This document shows positions 39,801 through 45,085 of a DNA stretch of 64,000 nt, piece after piece; the stretch's first letter is position 1; every line of letters begins with the position of its first letter. A program made the translations under genes and the position numbers. The DNA is taken from the NCBI GenBank assembly GCA_964019335.1, contig OZ025672.1:62001-126000 (forward strand). Reading direction: 5' to 3'. Source of the DNA: Diplonema japonicum (Eukaryota > Euglenozoa > Diplonemea > Diplonemida > Diplonemidae). The notes under the pieces were generated by a model. That model saw only the letters and a list, made by a program, of their open reading frames with translations, had not been told where the DNA came from and made no database searches.

Positions 39801-42800
39801 TCAAAGTCCAGCTCCGTCATGGCTTCCTTCCCAGTAATAATTATATTCTCCATCAGCGCCTCTGGGATTGCGTGTGGTTCCATGCTTTCATCATGTGGCT
39901 CTATGAAGCGGGACAACCCCACGCCCACAGACTGCAGAAAGCCTTGCCTTTGGCTCTTGCTTTGGGTACTGAGGCCGAGGGTCCACCTCTGCATCGCAGC
40001 AGCAACGTGCTTGAGCTCCTCGCACTCGCTGTTCTCATAGTACTCTATCCAAAGTCGCAGCGTCCCACGGAGGACCTTCTCATTCGACATCTTCTCATTT
40101 TCCATTTCCTTCGGGATGGCAGCAACCAGCCATACATTAAGGGCATCTTGCTCTTGAGGTTCAAGTTTAAAATCGGCAGTGTGAAGCGAGAGGGCGGTCT
40201 GCACCAACGTCAAGAGCTCCTTACAAGGCCTGACTCGGAACCCCTGCGCCTGTAGCAGCTTCTCCAGTGCGACAGGGCCAAAGACGTCAGGAACATCTTC
40301 TGTGAACCTAATGAGCTCTTGCAGAACAGCACGCTGCTCATCTTCAGAGGGAAGCCAGCGCACACGTGATATTGATGCTTCGATGGCATCAAGCAGGCCG
40401 AGGGGCTTCTGCGGCAATGACGACAAGTTGTAAGGAAGGTCGTTGTCCTTAGTATCGTGCGACACGCTGGGTGTCCTGTCTAGGTCCAATGACACAACTT
40501 TCCTCGCCAAGGCATTCGTTATGATCCATCGCAGGCAGTGAACTGAAGGGGCCGCGGCGATCAGCGTCAAAATGTGCGGCAGGTTTTCGTCCATGACGAA
40601 CTCTGCGTACTGCTTGTACGATGCTTCCTCCGAATCGTTCCGACCCTTCAGTAGAGTCAGCCTCGACGTGCGCACTGCATCGATGATGCCTGCGGAGTGT
40701 ATGTTGTTGTTCTTGCTGAGCAGCGTAATCTTGTCGGCGAGTTCCTCGATCGTTTGCTGGTTATCGGTGTATACACTATTTGCCTGTCTCAATGTGAATG
40801 GTGGTGCAATGAGCCTCATCCTGAACTGTTCGCACAAAATGAAGCTGCCATCCTGGTTAGGCATGATGGAGCCTGGTACACACAGCTGCGATACACTCCC
40901 CATCCCATCTTTCCAAGCATGGGTGCTGTTCCCACGGCCCAAGATAATCTGTGTCTCGACCGACTCAAAGGTATGGCTTCTCTTTCCCATGTTGTAGACA
41001 GCTCGAATGCAATTGTTGTTGGTGTCGGACACGATCAAGACCGACTGCATCGTTCTGTGCATCTTGTCCTTTGCATCGTACTGCCCCATGAGTACAGCAA
41101 GGTTCTTCGGGTCAGACTTTTCAACCGCTTTCATGAATTCTTCCCTTGCTTTCACATCTGGCTCCAGGGGCGTCTCACGCGGGACTCGTGTGAAGGCGAG
41201 ACCGCATGGTGTGTCGAACCCTGACTTTGGATTCTTTGTTGGCGCTGACTTATTCACATTTCCGAAAATAGTACGCACACGGCCCAGAGTACCTTTGGTA
41301 TTGATATCCACTCCACGCAACGCGTGACGGTCGATAAAGAACAGCATTTCTATGGAGGGCTCGTACCACAAGCAACGAACTTCCACCGTCTTCGCACTTT
41401 TACAGGGCCCGTCACACGGTACGCTCGCCCCAGTAGTGACTGTTTCCACCTTCCCACTCTTCAGACCTGCAACTATCCTACGAATGCAAGAGCCATCGGC
41501 GATGTAGTAGGTGGTCTGCCCCCTATATTCCACAGTTGTTATGCTTCGGATGCTTGTAAAGGCCGCAGTCTTAAGGACGCCATCTTTATTGCCCCTGACC
41601 CCTGGCTGCCCTGCAGCGAGGGAAATGGACCACCCACTGTCTTTGAAACGCATTACCCTCAAACAAGCATTGCCGGCATCGGAAACCAAGATCTCTGTCT
41701 CGGAAATCTTCACTAGGGCGTTGGGGCCCCTCAGGCGCGCCTCGTCTATTTGCCCATCGACAAACCCGGAGCCGTTGGCCCCTAAAAGTGTCACCAGTGT
41801 TTGCTGTCGAGTGTTTAAGCACCTGATTTTGTTCGTGGAGGGTTCTGTGAAGATGATTGTGCCGTTTTCCATCGTAACAGACGAACTGGGCATGAGGGAG
41901 GCATAGGGGTCCTTCTTAAACATCAGGGGGCCGTCGATACTGGCTAGCTTGGGAGCACGGTGAAATCCTGCAACAGTAGTGATGCCAAAGGACTGCCCAT
42001 GGTTGTGCCCGATGTAAGGTCCGTACAGCTCAACAAGCGCCTTTGTTTCCTCACGCGTCTCTCGCCCGCGCTTTGCCAACTCTTTCGCTGTTGAGTACAA
42101 ATCCTGCATCTCGAGCTTCGTCACGCTATCATCTATGCCGCTAAGGATCTCGAGCGAAGCTTGCTGGCACCTCTTTAGCACACCCCATCCAGGTACCCCG
42201 CTTTCAGTGGCAGCATGCTGCGCACCAGTGACCATGCCACGCACCCAAGCACGCTCATCAAGGACAACCTTTCGCGCAACAAATAAACGATGCAGCGTCG
42301 CCTCAGCGCTCTTGACAGACTTTTCCCACGTTACCTCCCTCTCCTGAAGTGTCTCGGACCTCTCCAGGTTTCCCCAAGCAACGTGAGCTGCTTGATCTAC
42401 ACCCTTTGAGGCTTCAGACTGGTCCTTGACAGCCGCAGGTACCTTGAAGTCGGGGAGGTGGTTTTTCTGCAAGGCGAAGTTTTTCAAAGGTTTACCGAAG
42501 TCTGACTCCAGAATATCTTCATCCCCGAGCAGGCCTAAGATGTCCGTGAGCGTCGTGTACCTGAAAGAACTGACTGGCGCACATCTATCGAACTCGTACA
42601 GCCATTTCACAAGCCTTTTTGTGAAGAAGCTAGCAGGAGACGCCCCGAACTGCTCTAACCTCTCCGTGCTGAAGGAGCACTCCAGTAGCTTCCAAAGGAC
42701 ATCTGCCACATTGCCACGATTAAACTCCTCGGACAACTCCAGGTATTGCCCTACATGCCCCAGCAACACAAGGAGGAGGTCTTCGTCGCCCTTGGGGATG

Positions 42801-43354
42801 AAGGTCTTTGCCGCAAGGGCGTAGTCTTTAATACAGCATTCAAGTGCAGGATAGAGAGGCAGGCCTGCTGAAAGCAGCTGAGCATGTTGCGCGGATAGAT
42901 GAACAGGCTCTGCATGAAACAGCGACCACATGCACTTGAAATACATATTAAAGACACGGAGCCCCAACATTACAGACTGGCTGGATTGGACGAAAACGGC
43001 ATTCTCATGAACGATATTGACGGCGAAGGTTTGCAGGGTGTCATCGAAGATGCCTCCGTCGCACTTCACAGTCCATGACATTGCCACTGGGTCATTGGAC
43101 GGGAGCTCGAACGTGCTGTGCCAGCAGTTCGAAAACTCATTCAACTGAAGCTGTGGAACCTTAACAGCCAGCTCTGGGGTAAAGTTTACCACCAAGGGCC
43201 CCGTCACATGATCGAACCCTTCGTTGGCAACATACACCGTCACCCTCTTGTTGCTGTCATTTTGCTTTGCGGCATGAATGAGCGACGTGTTTGCAGTCGC
43301 ACTCCTGCAGTGCGCCAGCAGCTTCCAGTCTTCCTGCTCAATAGGATCACCCAT
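27824..43354 (-). CDS. RNF213/mysterin-like giant AAA+ E3 ubiquitin ligase with NHL-type insert, no RING
   Basis: 5,176 aa in one uninterrupted exon from ATG 43354. The N-terminal 470 residues are an arm-like region, perhaps starting with a carbohydrate-binding-type fold. At about 470-790 are NHL-type propeller repeats (IIFTEPSTNKIRCLN, EILVSDAGNACLRVM, VLIVSDTNNNCIRAVYN). Two AAA+ modules with intact nucleotide sites follow: Walker A GECGCGKT (about 2602) with Walker B VYVFLDEVN (2656), and GKPGSSKT (2922) with VVLLLDEVGL (2990), the arrangement of RNF213. The RZ finger at about 4467-4505 is well preserved (CPQGHLYSIGECG...CSHPGC). No paired CxxC RING is visible between AAA2 and the RZ finger. 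RNF213 ubiquitylates proteins and bacterial LPS and coats pathogens and lipid droplets; a similar role is inferred. An acceptor CACCACAG sits 44 nt before the ATG; see the alternative fused model. Confidence 0.9.
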   Translation of the reverse strand: MGDPIEQEDWKLLAHCRSATANTSLIHAAKQNDSNKRVTVYVANEGFDHVTGPLVVNFTPELAVKVPQLQLNEFSNCWHSTFELPSNDPVAMSWTVKCDGGIFDDTLQTFAVNIVHENAVFVQSSQSVMLGLRVFNMYFKCMWSLFHAEPVHLSAQHAQLLSAGLPLYPALECCIKDYALAAKTFIPKGDEDLLLVLLGHVGQYLELSEEFNRGNVADVLWKLLECSFSTERLEQFGASPASFFTKRLVKWLYEFDRCAPVSSFRYTTLTDILGLLGDEDILESDFGKPLKNFALQKNHLPDFKVPAAVKDQSEASKGVDQAAHVAWGNLERSETLQEREVTWEKSVKSAEATLHRLFVARKVVLDERAWVRGMVTGAQHAATESGVPGWGVLKRCQQASLEILSGIDDSVTKLEMQDLYSTAKELAKRGRETREETKALVELYGPYIGHNHGQSFGITTVAGFHRAPKLASIDGPLMFKKDPYASLMPSSSVTMENGTIIFTEPSTNKIRCLNTRQQTLVTLLGANGSGFVDGQIDEARLRGPNALVKISETEILVSDAGNACLRVMRFKDSGWSISLAAGQPGVRGNKDGVLKTAAFTSIRSITTVEYRGQTTYYIADGSCIRRIVAGLKSGKVETVTTGASVPCDGPCKSAKTVEVRCLWYEPSIEMLFFIDRHALRGVDINTKGTLGRVRTIFGNVNKSAPTKNPKSGFDTPCGLAFTRVPRETPLEPDVKAREEFMKAVEKSDPKNLAVLMGQYDAKDKMHRTMQSVLIVSDTNNNCIRAVYNMGKRSHTFESVETQIILGRGNSTHAWKDGMGSVSQLCVPGSIMPNQDGSFILCEQFRMRLIAPPFTLRQANSVYTDNQQTIEELADKITLLSKNNNIHSAGIIDAVRTSRLTLLKGRNDSEEASYKQYAEFVMDENLPHILTLIAAAPSVHCLRWIITNALARKVVSLDLDRTPSVSHDTKDNDLPYNLSSLPQKPLGLLDAIEASISRVRWLPSEDEQRAVLQELIRFTEDVPDVFGPVALEKLLQAQGFRVRPCKELLTLVQTALSLHTADFKLEPQEQDALNVWLVAAIPKEMENEKMSNEKVLRGTLRLWIEYYENSECEELKHVAAAMQRWTLGLSTQSKSQRQGFLQSVGVGLSRFIEPHDESMEPHAIPEALMENIIITGKEAMTELDFDDTFVELTDCNAAEPRDWFTVDDRAVQYALMGAKINMLECLGKESEVGELLKFNNVWKQLLPWYTKIVRSPGTFTSGENWEALSSMCKAVGNKFNVGASNLLTNALPTTVVTNIIKHKENVVSIWKAIGIAHGDDSIEHARSLLSSLNAEGECFEDVAHALLEENDLSNFISDIRQRWGALPVRDIMYVFRKETVHTVEGMQQLPPVFMRASRWLHEQCGSGVFHFVWNSIKEADIDTKIAQARARLLELYDKIDNKTMSFTDFMQFTEMVTPESHVSLATTGGTWNESQALRKFCLVCRELQEEVDVTNYPATGRRLNNNFFSQLTETVLMFRRMQRLQGSSGEILRNVDYLSALVRPSGQATVDAERQNLGTLIEEVSKFDYDKLTLQNLTSMTHTLGQIDDRILDISCELLEALNQNGPFLEWLSDHASNQNFASSIEMAMGRPEMECPPELWVAEETGPGHPNESILSQLSGVRTSLHKLLYSAASFMRDTITQVVDCLGHLSLHTSVATAKAISELSPLQLALAELLSGDGDASALNRLHNLSLPSWQAEWVISGDVKASEVTMWLEYKVDRNGKVIDSKQTVGELLDYQSAVVLAKGRDDDVVHVQEFVAKFGWVRELCIEFLKLKRSGHPERQGFAARVPFSLASKDIHEEVKRAQKSLNEWSDLVEAMRMRYPLINTVMLRQLLRMSAEDSETGIEGLTLEIKNTLFPAGPLKDVTELLRETWSGDDAKTAAGFISKIDMMMTVAPLEWYTFPTREIDFTGLTSDSGVKLIVTDMVLPSVLSAYVRRGMLPEWHQLLWVTEDTTSEQICNLLLRWAMSEAAGYLFCLVGIEEMQETDYHKVTSLLLDLEPKAKNALLVVSSSRDNYVVRQLAHWREASAALPVEELQNVGVSVSQGEKKVTVYTAKSAGAGKTFQINTDAGTLKIVHVPLHKTCKTGNLITLIEANKKALSVKKDEAYVLHVDVADSVDESVTVILFELLVLGSLYDAEKGIRWFLDSNVNIAVETAPLAAQLPIFSFLNKKVSVVNKDTFKINSNEIKNGMRTNFTVARCDGTIYNSVMTTTSSTAYNRLVFVARIMSMVDETKKFNAGGSVSFQLKENTLGMISRAANLSEPVSLWAVWSFVDVVYWMAHSTFLSSSLFRDTPHQIRAEAFDFICRTAADFATRQRRVKGDDLMWLRSAEVSKGSDGSVLGTVKNYYKRCQFRSNGQPVFRMGSYLDPSYIHFLDDRWVMSNAIGSKIDITYMAKPGQSLLAPWELPHGTISIEFLTWDQLAKEKPDLAKSTEREDNMIPLTNEPLGDLKTWNEANHEALLTTTSRTGLHLLAVNVTALKKKMHPGLLSYFENSTLNVSIGANEKSPHEALSALTGIVRDAASAARLLGGTYCMTGDVVLKMLAVFVRVRCGVPILLMGECGCGKTHMLRYVCAWLEAELLILDVHGGTTEADILKVFSDANALITSKKAKGVYVFLDEVNTCQHMGLIAEVIVGRTLYGKIIHNNIHVLAAANPYRMRKHIDSAPGLAYKPPTRTDVAVDPLENLVYRVHPIPTRLQEFVFDFGSLSETVEAKYIKAMVAVYVHDKEGQQAISLMLMRAQSYVREVEGDPSVVSLRDLKRALKLSKWFAKYGSGKPVPGRHAWSSPAVLGIAHVFYFRLSSDEHREKLLDSLRHGMNKFEGFEHLFPCGAMAKIIKMTMSAICGKLAVEDGIAMNQALKENLYVTLICIFNRVPIFVVGKPGSSKTLTLQVLSNNLKGDQSTNKFWAKFPALHIFPYQCSPLSTAAGIRHQYDIACSFQKKAERTIVVLLLDEVGLAEHSPDMPLKVLHGILVDPPIGIVGLSNWTLDAAKMNRAICLQRPEPASDDIHLTGEYILGTAGEGMQRLLNQLSVAYHMVYTNQMGRDFVGMRDYYQTVKLLKRERALLFPRACIVPRMQMLTNCAVYKTRYITISDISKDSVFTVETETMSVYDLTASIESKMLVPFRIITEDALNDLCEKGPEMMDFVDRDTDLIGDLLHMREPGGKEGPISRQLMTYALLRNFGGSPTIVQNVCSSFGAKCFKEESALDSFIPSPSRLISANLNDTDARHLMVLTENGAALPLLFSMGLIDYENTEVLVGSTFEDDGHDLHLIQQVNKVKAAMASGKVVLLHNHDSIYESLYDVLNQRYVVRTVLETGREKRMLRLAIGSRSQLCPVKRGFRIIVVAEQQHAYDNLDLPLLNRFEKQVLNFDDCLNDAQRQKYVLLKEWALALCKETTLENPSNVFYGFIKSTLPSLVFSFPEESLEQLQKRLVHIAMPIAMMQSSTLREIHPEYIKERSGLNTLLKSVEGCDLLTLVTYSPLEQVREGTVEGRLLRLSDIGSEHRLTSLLDKFFDGENNMLIMQCDPMTTPQNTIDHAKRVAESYYVKWCKKRNDTEQKRVLFLIHTPPGAKKCTRHFTIDYSKNWSTYFIDDVSEADESSANMLYYSLIDLVEKEELDISATVLGKLNTTLSLLQEPSTGHVIPFVERTRFVRKLFERKEFLELVLGLIKKILKDKCTVGATGLQHHVDLAVGELSSGSLRASVNHVVEYLLIQITAHILRVINVDFNLFTLNAESETLWYELARTVLSEEVIVDMAPVDGMPKADETKNTGTVRVLKAQFPFSYRLIQMHEKAREPIMKQSSINYEGLAGMAEQLHGPTLVSQWNEWAGGSHTKYLADLVTSSARQFQGLEWTQVLALHTAVLKATNPAVLSNPLALHAALWVNEHRLFHMSSLLSSVKPDAQDKIIDIIDKTPHDEQQTVTVRETLKVMEVYINSMCRLKKLADWSHRIYPSLVLDCRALGGDIGNWPLVADFIKLVVLQSPLLVPVLDYYVPALFKLEHKVAELEKLIVGAPVKPENNVKDAFLVTFLRDYALPAGDAVHEDILRLACGLRPKLYSGSGPALEPIRRGLFHTLVAHDGLKQTMKQAETMPMGPKYSESLAVLILGYLEDIGDVDSEVTDADLEHLREPKTLSHDYLLSLATARNELRRFSIILHDVCTEQAAIVVEEGVKRPLPKHSPKLSLTSRKLLEIRECGLFVLSLLAKESGFSGVTEFLQIGRNYNWFVKFDRVYAENCSGDVQLPMIMPLVCSSRDQFVTLKAAVNTALKGGAPAKKRAGDMFNDTAILHDVKMAVLCETMIEGALRKDFSGREVVGAWLAEMGESPLASLLTYGGWGPTGRGWGTEGVEIRPFCWPPKALPMQLNSVYPLVCQVALLSQKVKGTFLNLAATHPRLLKTTFLPSMPISTEITAVMQGLNEYVTWYRCPQGHLYSIGECGGPMQIGVCSHPGCRARIGGTNHVSVSGNVRLGGFQDVKKNLSKMKSEPGYVPDSAIEVMRPGTNLSRITCCVLRVMFYSALVVGRMGDAKPAELHEKITPKYLAARLLSSYDGLRGAAPRMNASDMLLLAHVAIDRVGLLLQGLTAPFSNVTSMIKFEKAAEDVVAPLFQSPKPILESAYGIVGKGGREEIIRKVFNDSSVDAIFCSKGLWKTRPMVTVAHFKNFFESNSINATKHPLLAAVCENEQKLCIIRYLADILEWQQIIFKVLEGDDLSRLQAHEIPASAVLARVNATDRKKAAKALQGYCNVFNEAMPLLPNLHECQANPFLDSKGNVNLQGHAEGERVLLSPQSPISFSLPSMVPGEVDAPGLCTIQLAGLLHRTHNQVVEQLKDVLPEQGEVAIPTLSYETPPEVSRRLLIEYDTKRDLIPLLYKYKVDFDDGYLGYDMEGIENELMTTVFTGKMPLQLQVAHFEYHGEVRQRGGLAALANLDQVATLPTAVEESITKELNTQQQLSMLLRLVGDAIHFVAAVGNVLKADTALTGFFKDVMGLNEEEIAAKVTPAVVKYGKVAHLKAMFLLAESLMSGGGAFHRVNRKYTSNLDEEEEMEIRRSSGHLKYSHLAGALRELIVGPLSGPDVNFPETESLKDYISYQDMDVGGSEWFDKHFPEILQLRHAVATYELINKLAMKQ

Positions 43355-43397
43355 TTGTAAGGACAGAGCAACAGTGCCCGGCTGCACGAAAAGTTTT

Positions 43398-43441
43398 CTG
43401 TGGTGGTAGGTAATATGATTCACACCAAACAAAAACAATAC
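43398..43441 (-). other. Candidate 44-nt intron linking the surface protein to the RNF213-like frame
   Basis: Donor GTATTG at 43441 and acceptor ACCACCACAG ending at 43398 bound 44 nt with a T-rich middle. The size and GTAT donor match confirmed-looking introns elsewhere in the window. Removing it deletes the stop of the upstream gene and joins it in frame to the RNF213-like frame. The same AG may instead be a trans-splice acceptor for a separate RNF213-like mRNA. Confidence 0.4.
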
Positions 43442-44382
43442 ATCCAAAAACAGTTAATGACCACCGCGAAGGCGACCAAGGGGAAAAGTGGTACCAGGGC
43501 CGCGGAAGCAGCCCTGTAGCAAGGGGTGTCTTCAAAGTTGAAGCCGATACAGGACTTATTGTAATACACGCAACCATCAGGACACTGTAGACAAGCTTGG
43601 GCAGGGATGTCTACTTGACACGCTGCGCAGTCGTGCGCGGTGGCTGTGTCATCAACTATGACGAAGTCGAAGCTTGCATCTTGGAAGTTAGGCGGAGGGA
43701 GTGCACGCATGAAATCCTCACCTGCCGTGGGGCCCTTGTAGAACTTGGATGGGATCACAATATTATCACCGCATTGAAATGGATCCCACCCTGCGAGCAC
43801 TGGTGTGCTCGTCGTCACAGTGGCCTTTGTTTCAGGGTCGTACACAACCTGCTTCCCCCCGTCGCACGGGTTCTGCATTTTGATCCCGCACGCGTCGTAC
43901 TGCTTTCCTGCCGTGTTGTCGTCATCGTCCCAAAGCTTGTCACTAAACGACTTACAGACCCGCCATTTATACAAGGGGGACGAAGAAGTCCTATTCTCGA
44001 CAGGGGGGATTCCATTTCTCGGTGAGCCTTCCAGAACTTTGAACCTATACCGTGGCTCGTCAGGATCGCAAGACATGCAGTACCAGTGTCTGATGCTGTT
44101 GTATGTAATCTTTATGGAGTGCTTCGCGTGGGAGCAGGACAAACCCAAGTCCATGAGCGAGTTGAACTGGTCGTAGTTCTCCTGGTCGGAGGCGGGAATG
44201 CAACACGACTTCGAGTTATACCAATGACAGAACTCCAGCCCCATCGGTTCCTGTGGGATTGTTGTTGACGCGATGCATTCCTCTTCAGTGTACTCCTCAA
44301 TGTGCAGCTCGCCCTGCGTATGGACAAATCCTTGCTGCTGCCCAACAGCCGCTCCTAGTACCGTGGCTATGACCAGCGACAT
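43420..44382 (-). CDS. Cys-rich secreted protein with C-terminal membrane or GPI segment
   Basis: 320 aa from ATG 44382 (MSLVIATVLGAAVGQQQ), a signal peptide. An earlier in-frame ATG exists, but the sequence between is a T/C-rich pyrimidine tract ending in an acceptor CACAAAG, i.e. leader. The ectodomain has about 20 cysteines (WYNSKSCCIP, HWYCMSCDPDEPRYRF, CAACQVDIPAQACLQCPDGC) and no catalytic motif. The end is hydrophobic (AALVPLFPLVAFAVVINCFW) preceded by small residues, fitting either a transmembrane helix or a GPI signal. The stop TGA lies only 65 nt before the RNF213-like ATG. If the 44-nt candidate intron is removed, this becomes the ectodomain and membrane anchor of that giant protein. 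Confidence 0.7.
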   Translation of the reverse strand: MSLVIATVLGAAVGQQQGFVHTQGELHIEEYTEEECIASTTIPQEPMGLEFCHWYNSKSCCIPASDQENYDQFNSLMDLGLSCSHAKHSIKITYNSIRHWYCMSCDPDEPRYRFKVLEGSPRNGIPPVENRTSSSPLYKWRVCKSFSDKLWDDDDNTAGKQYDACGIKMQNPCDGGKQVVYDPETKATVTTSTPVLAGWDPFQCGDNIVIPSKFYKGPTAGEDFMRALPPPNFQDASFDFVIVDDTATAHDCAACQVDIPAQACLQCPDGCVYYNKSCIGFNFEDTPCYRAASAALVPLFPLVAFAVVINCFWMYCFCLV

Positions 44383-44515
44383 TCCGACCAGTCTTTGTGT
44401 GTTATTGATACCAAGGAAGAGAAAGGGCGAAATGAAGGGGAGAGGAGGGGGGGAGGGGAGGAAAAAAAACACAAATATCCGCATTAGGAAAACAAATTCA
44501 CGCTAATGCTCTTTA

Positions 44516-45053
44516 CTATTCCACCTTCCGCTTTGCTCCCTCGTCACGCTCGAATTCCTCTTTAATCCTCTTTATCTTCATCAGGATCTCCTGTAGCTTG
44601 GGGTATTTCTTCAGTATTTCGGCAGCCTTTCCGGGTTCTGTAGTAGGTTAAACAAGTTCTTTACATACCTCTGGCGATGGTTTGGAAGTGTGAGGCGATC
44701 TCCATGTCCTGCATGTCGTCGAGGAGGGAAGGGTCTTTCCGGGCGTAGGGGAGCATGGCTTGGACCTGCGCCTCATCGAAACCAGGAGTGCCTTTCAGTC
44801 TTTTGAGAAGCTTCTTGTCTTGGTAGTGGAAGTCGTGGTTTTGCTTTTCAGTCACTTCAGGCTCTTCGGGCTCCGGTTCTGGCTCAGGGTCATTGACTAG
44901 CACAAATCCTGTTTCTTCTAGCTCCTTCTGCATGTTGGCTTCCGCCTCTGCTGCCTGCTTGAACACTGCCTCCCTCGCAGCCTCCCTCGTTGTCGTCTCC
45001 CATCTCCTCGACTTCACCATCCCAGCCCGGAGTCCATACCGTAGCGCCTTCAT
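44516..45053 (-). CDS. Small helical protein, STI1-like segment, two exons
   Basis: 168 aa: exons 45053-44669 and 44637-44516 around a 31-nt intron (GTATGT...CTACTACAG), phase 1, total divisible by three. The N-terminus MKALRYGLRAGMVKSRRWETT is basic and amphipathic, as in mitochondrial targeting sequences. The middle is acidic and Pro-rich (NDPEPEPEPEEPEV). The C-terminal 90 residues are helical: AMLPYARKDPSLLDDMQDMEIASHFQTIA then, across the splice, REPGKAAEILKKYPKLQEIL, resembling the short DP/STI1 helical modules of co-chaperones. Function unknown. Only 33 nt separate its ATG from the stop of the reductase upstream, with acceptor CAATACAG between. Confidence 0.72.
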
Positions 45054-45085
45054 ATTGTCACCCTCTTCTGTATTGTAAGTGTGAG

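Noticed and set aside
39243-40040. 265-codon plus-strand frame inside the giant gene
   Set aside because: Antisense of the RNF213-like exon; long shadows are expected over 15.5 kb of coding sequence.
27824-43447. 5,207-residue length of the longest open frame equals that of human RNF213
   Set aside because: The upstream 31 codons have no ATG (TTG only); the ATG model is 5,176 aa. The numeric match is coincidence.
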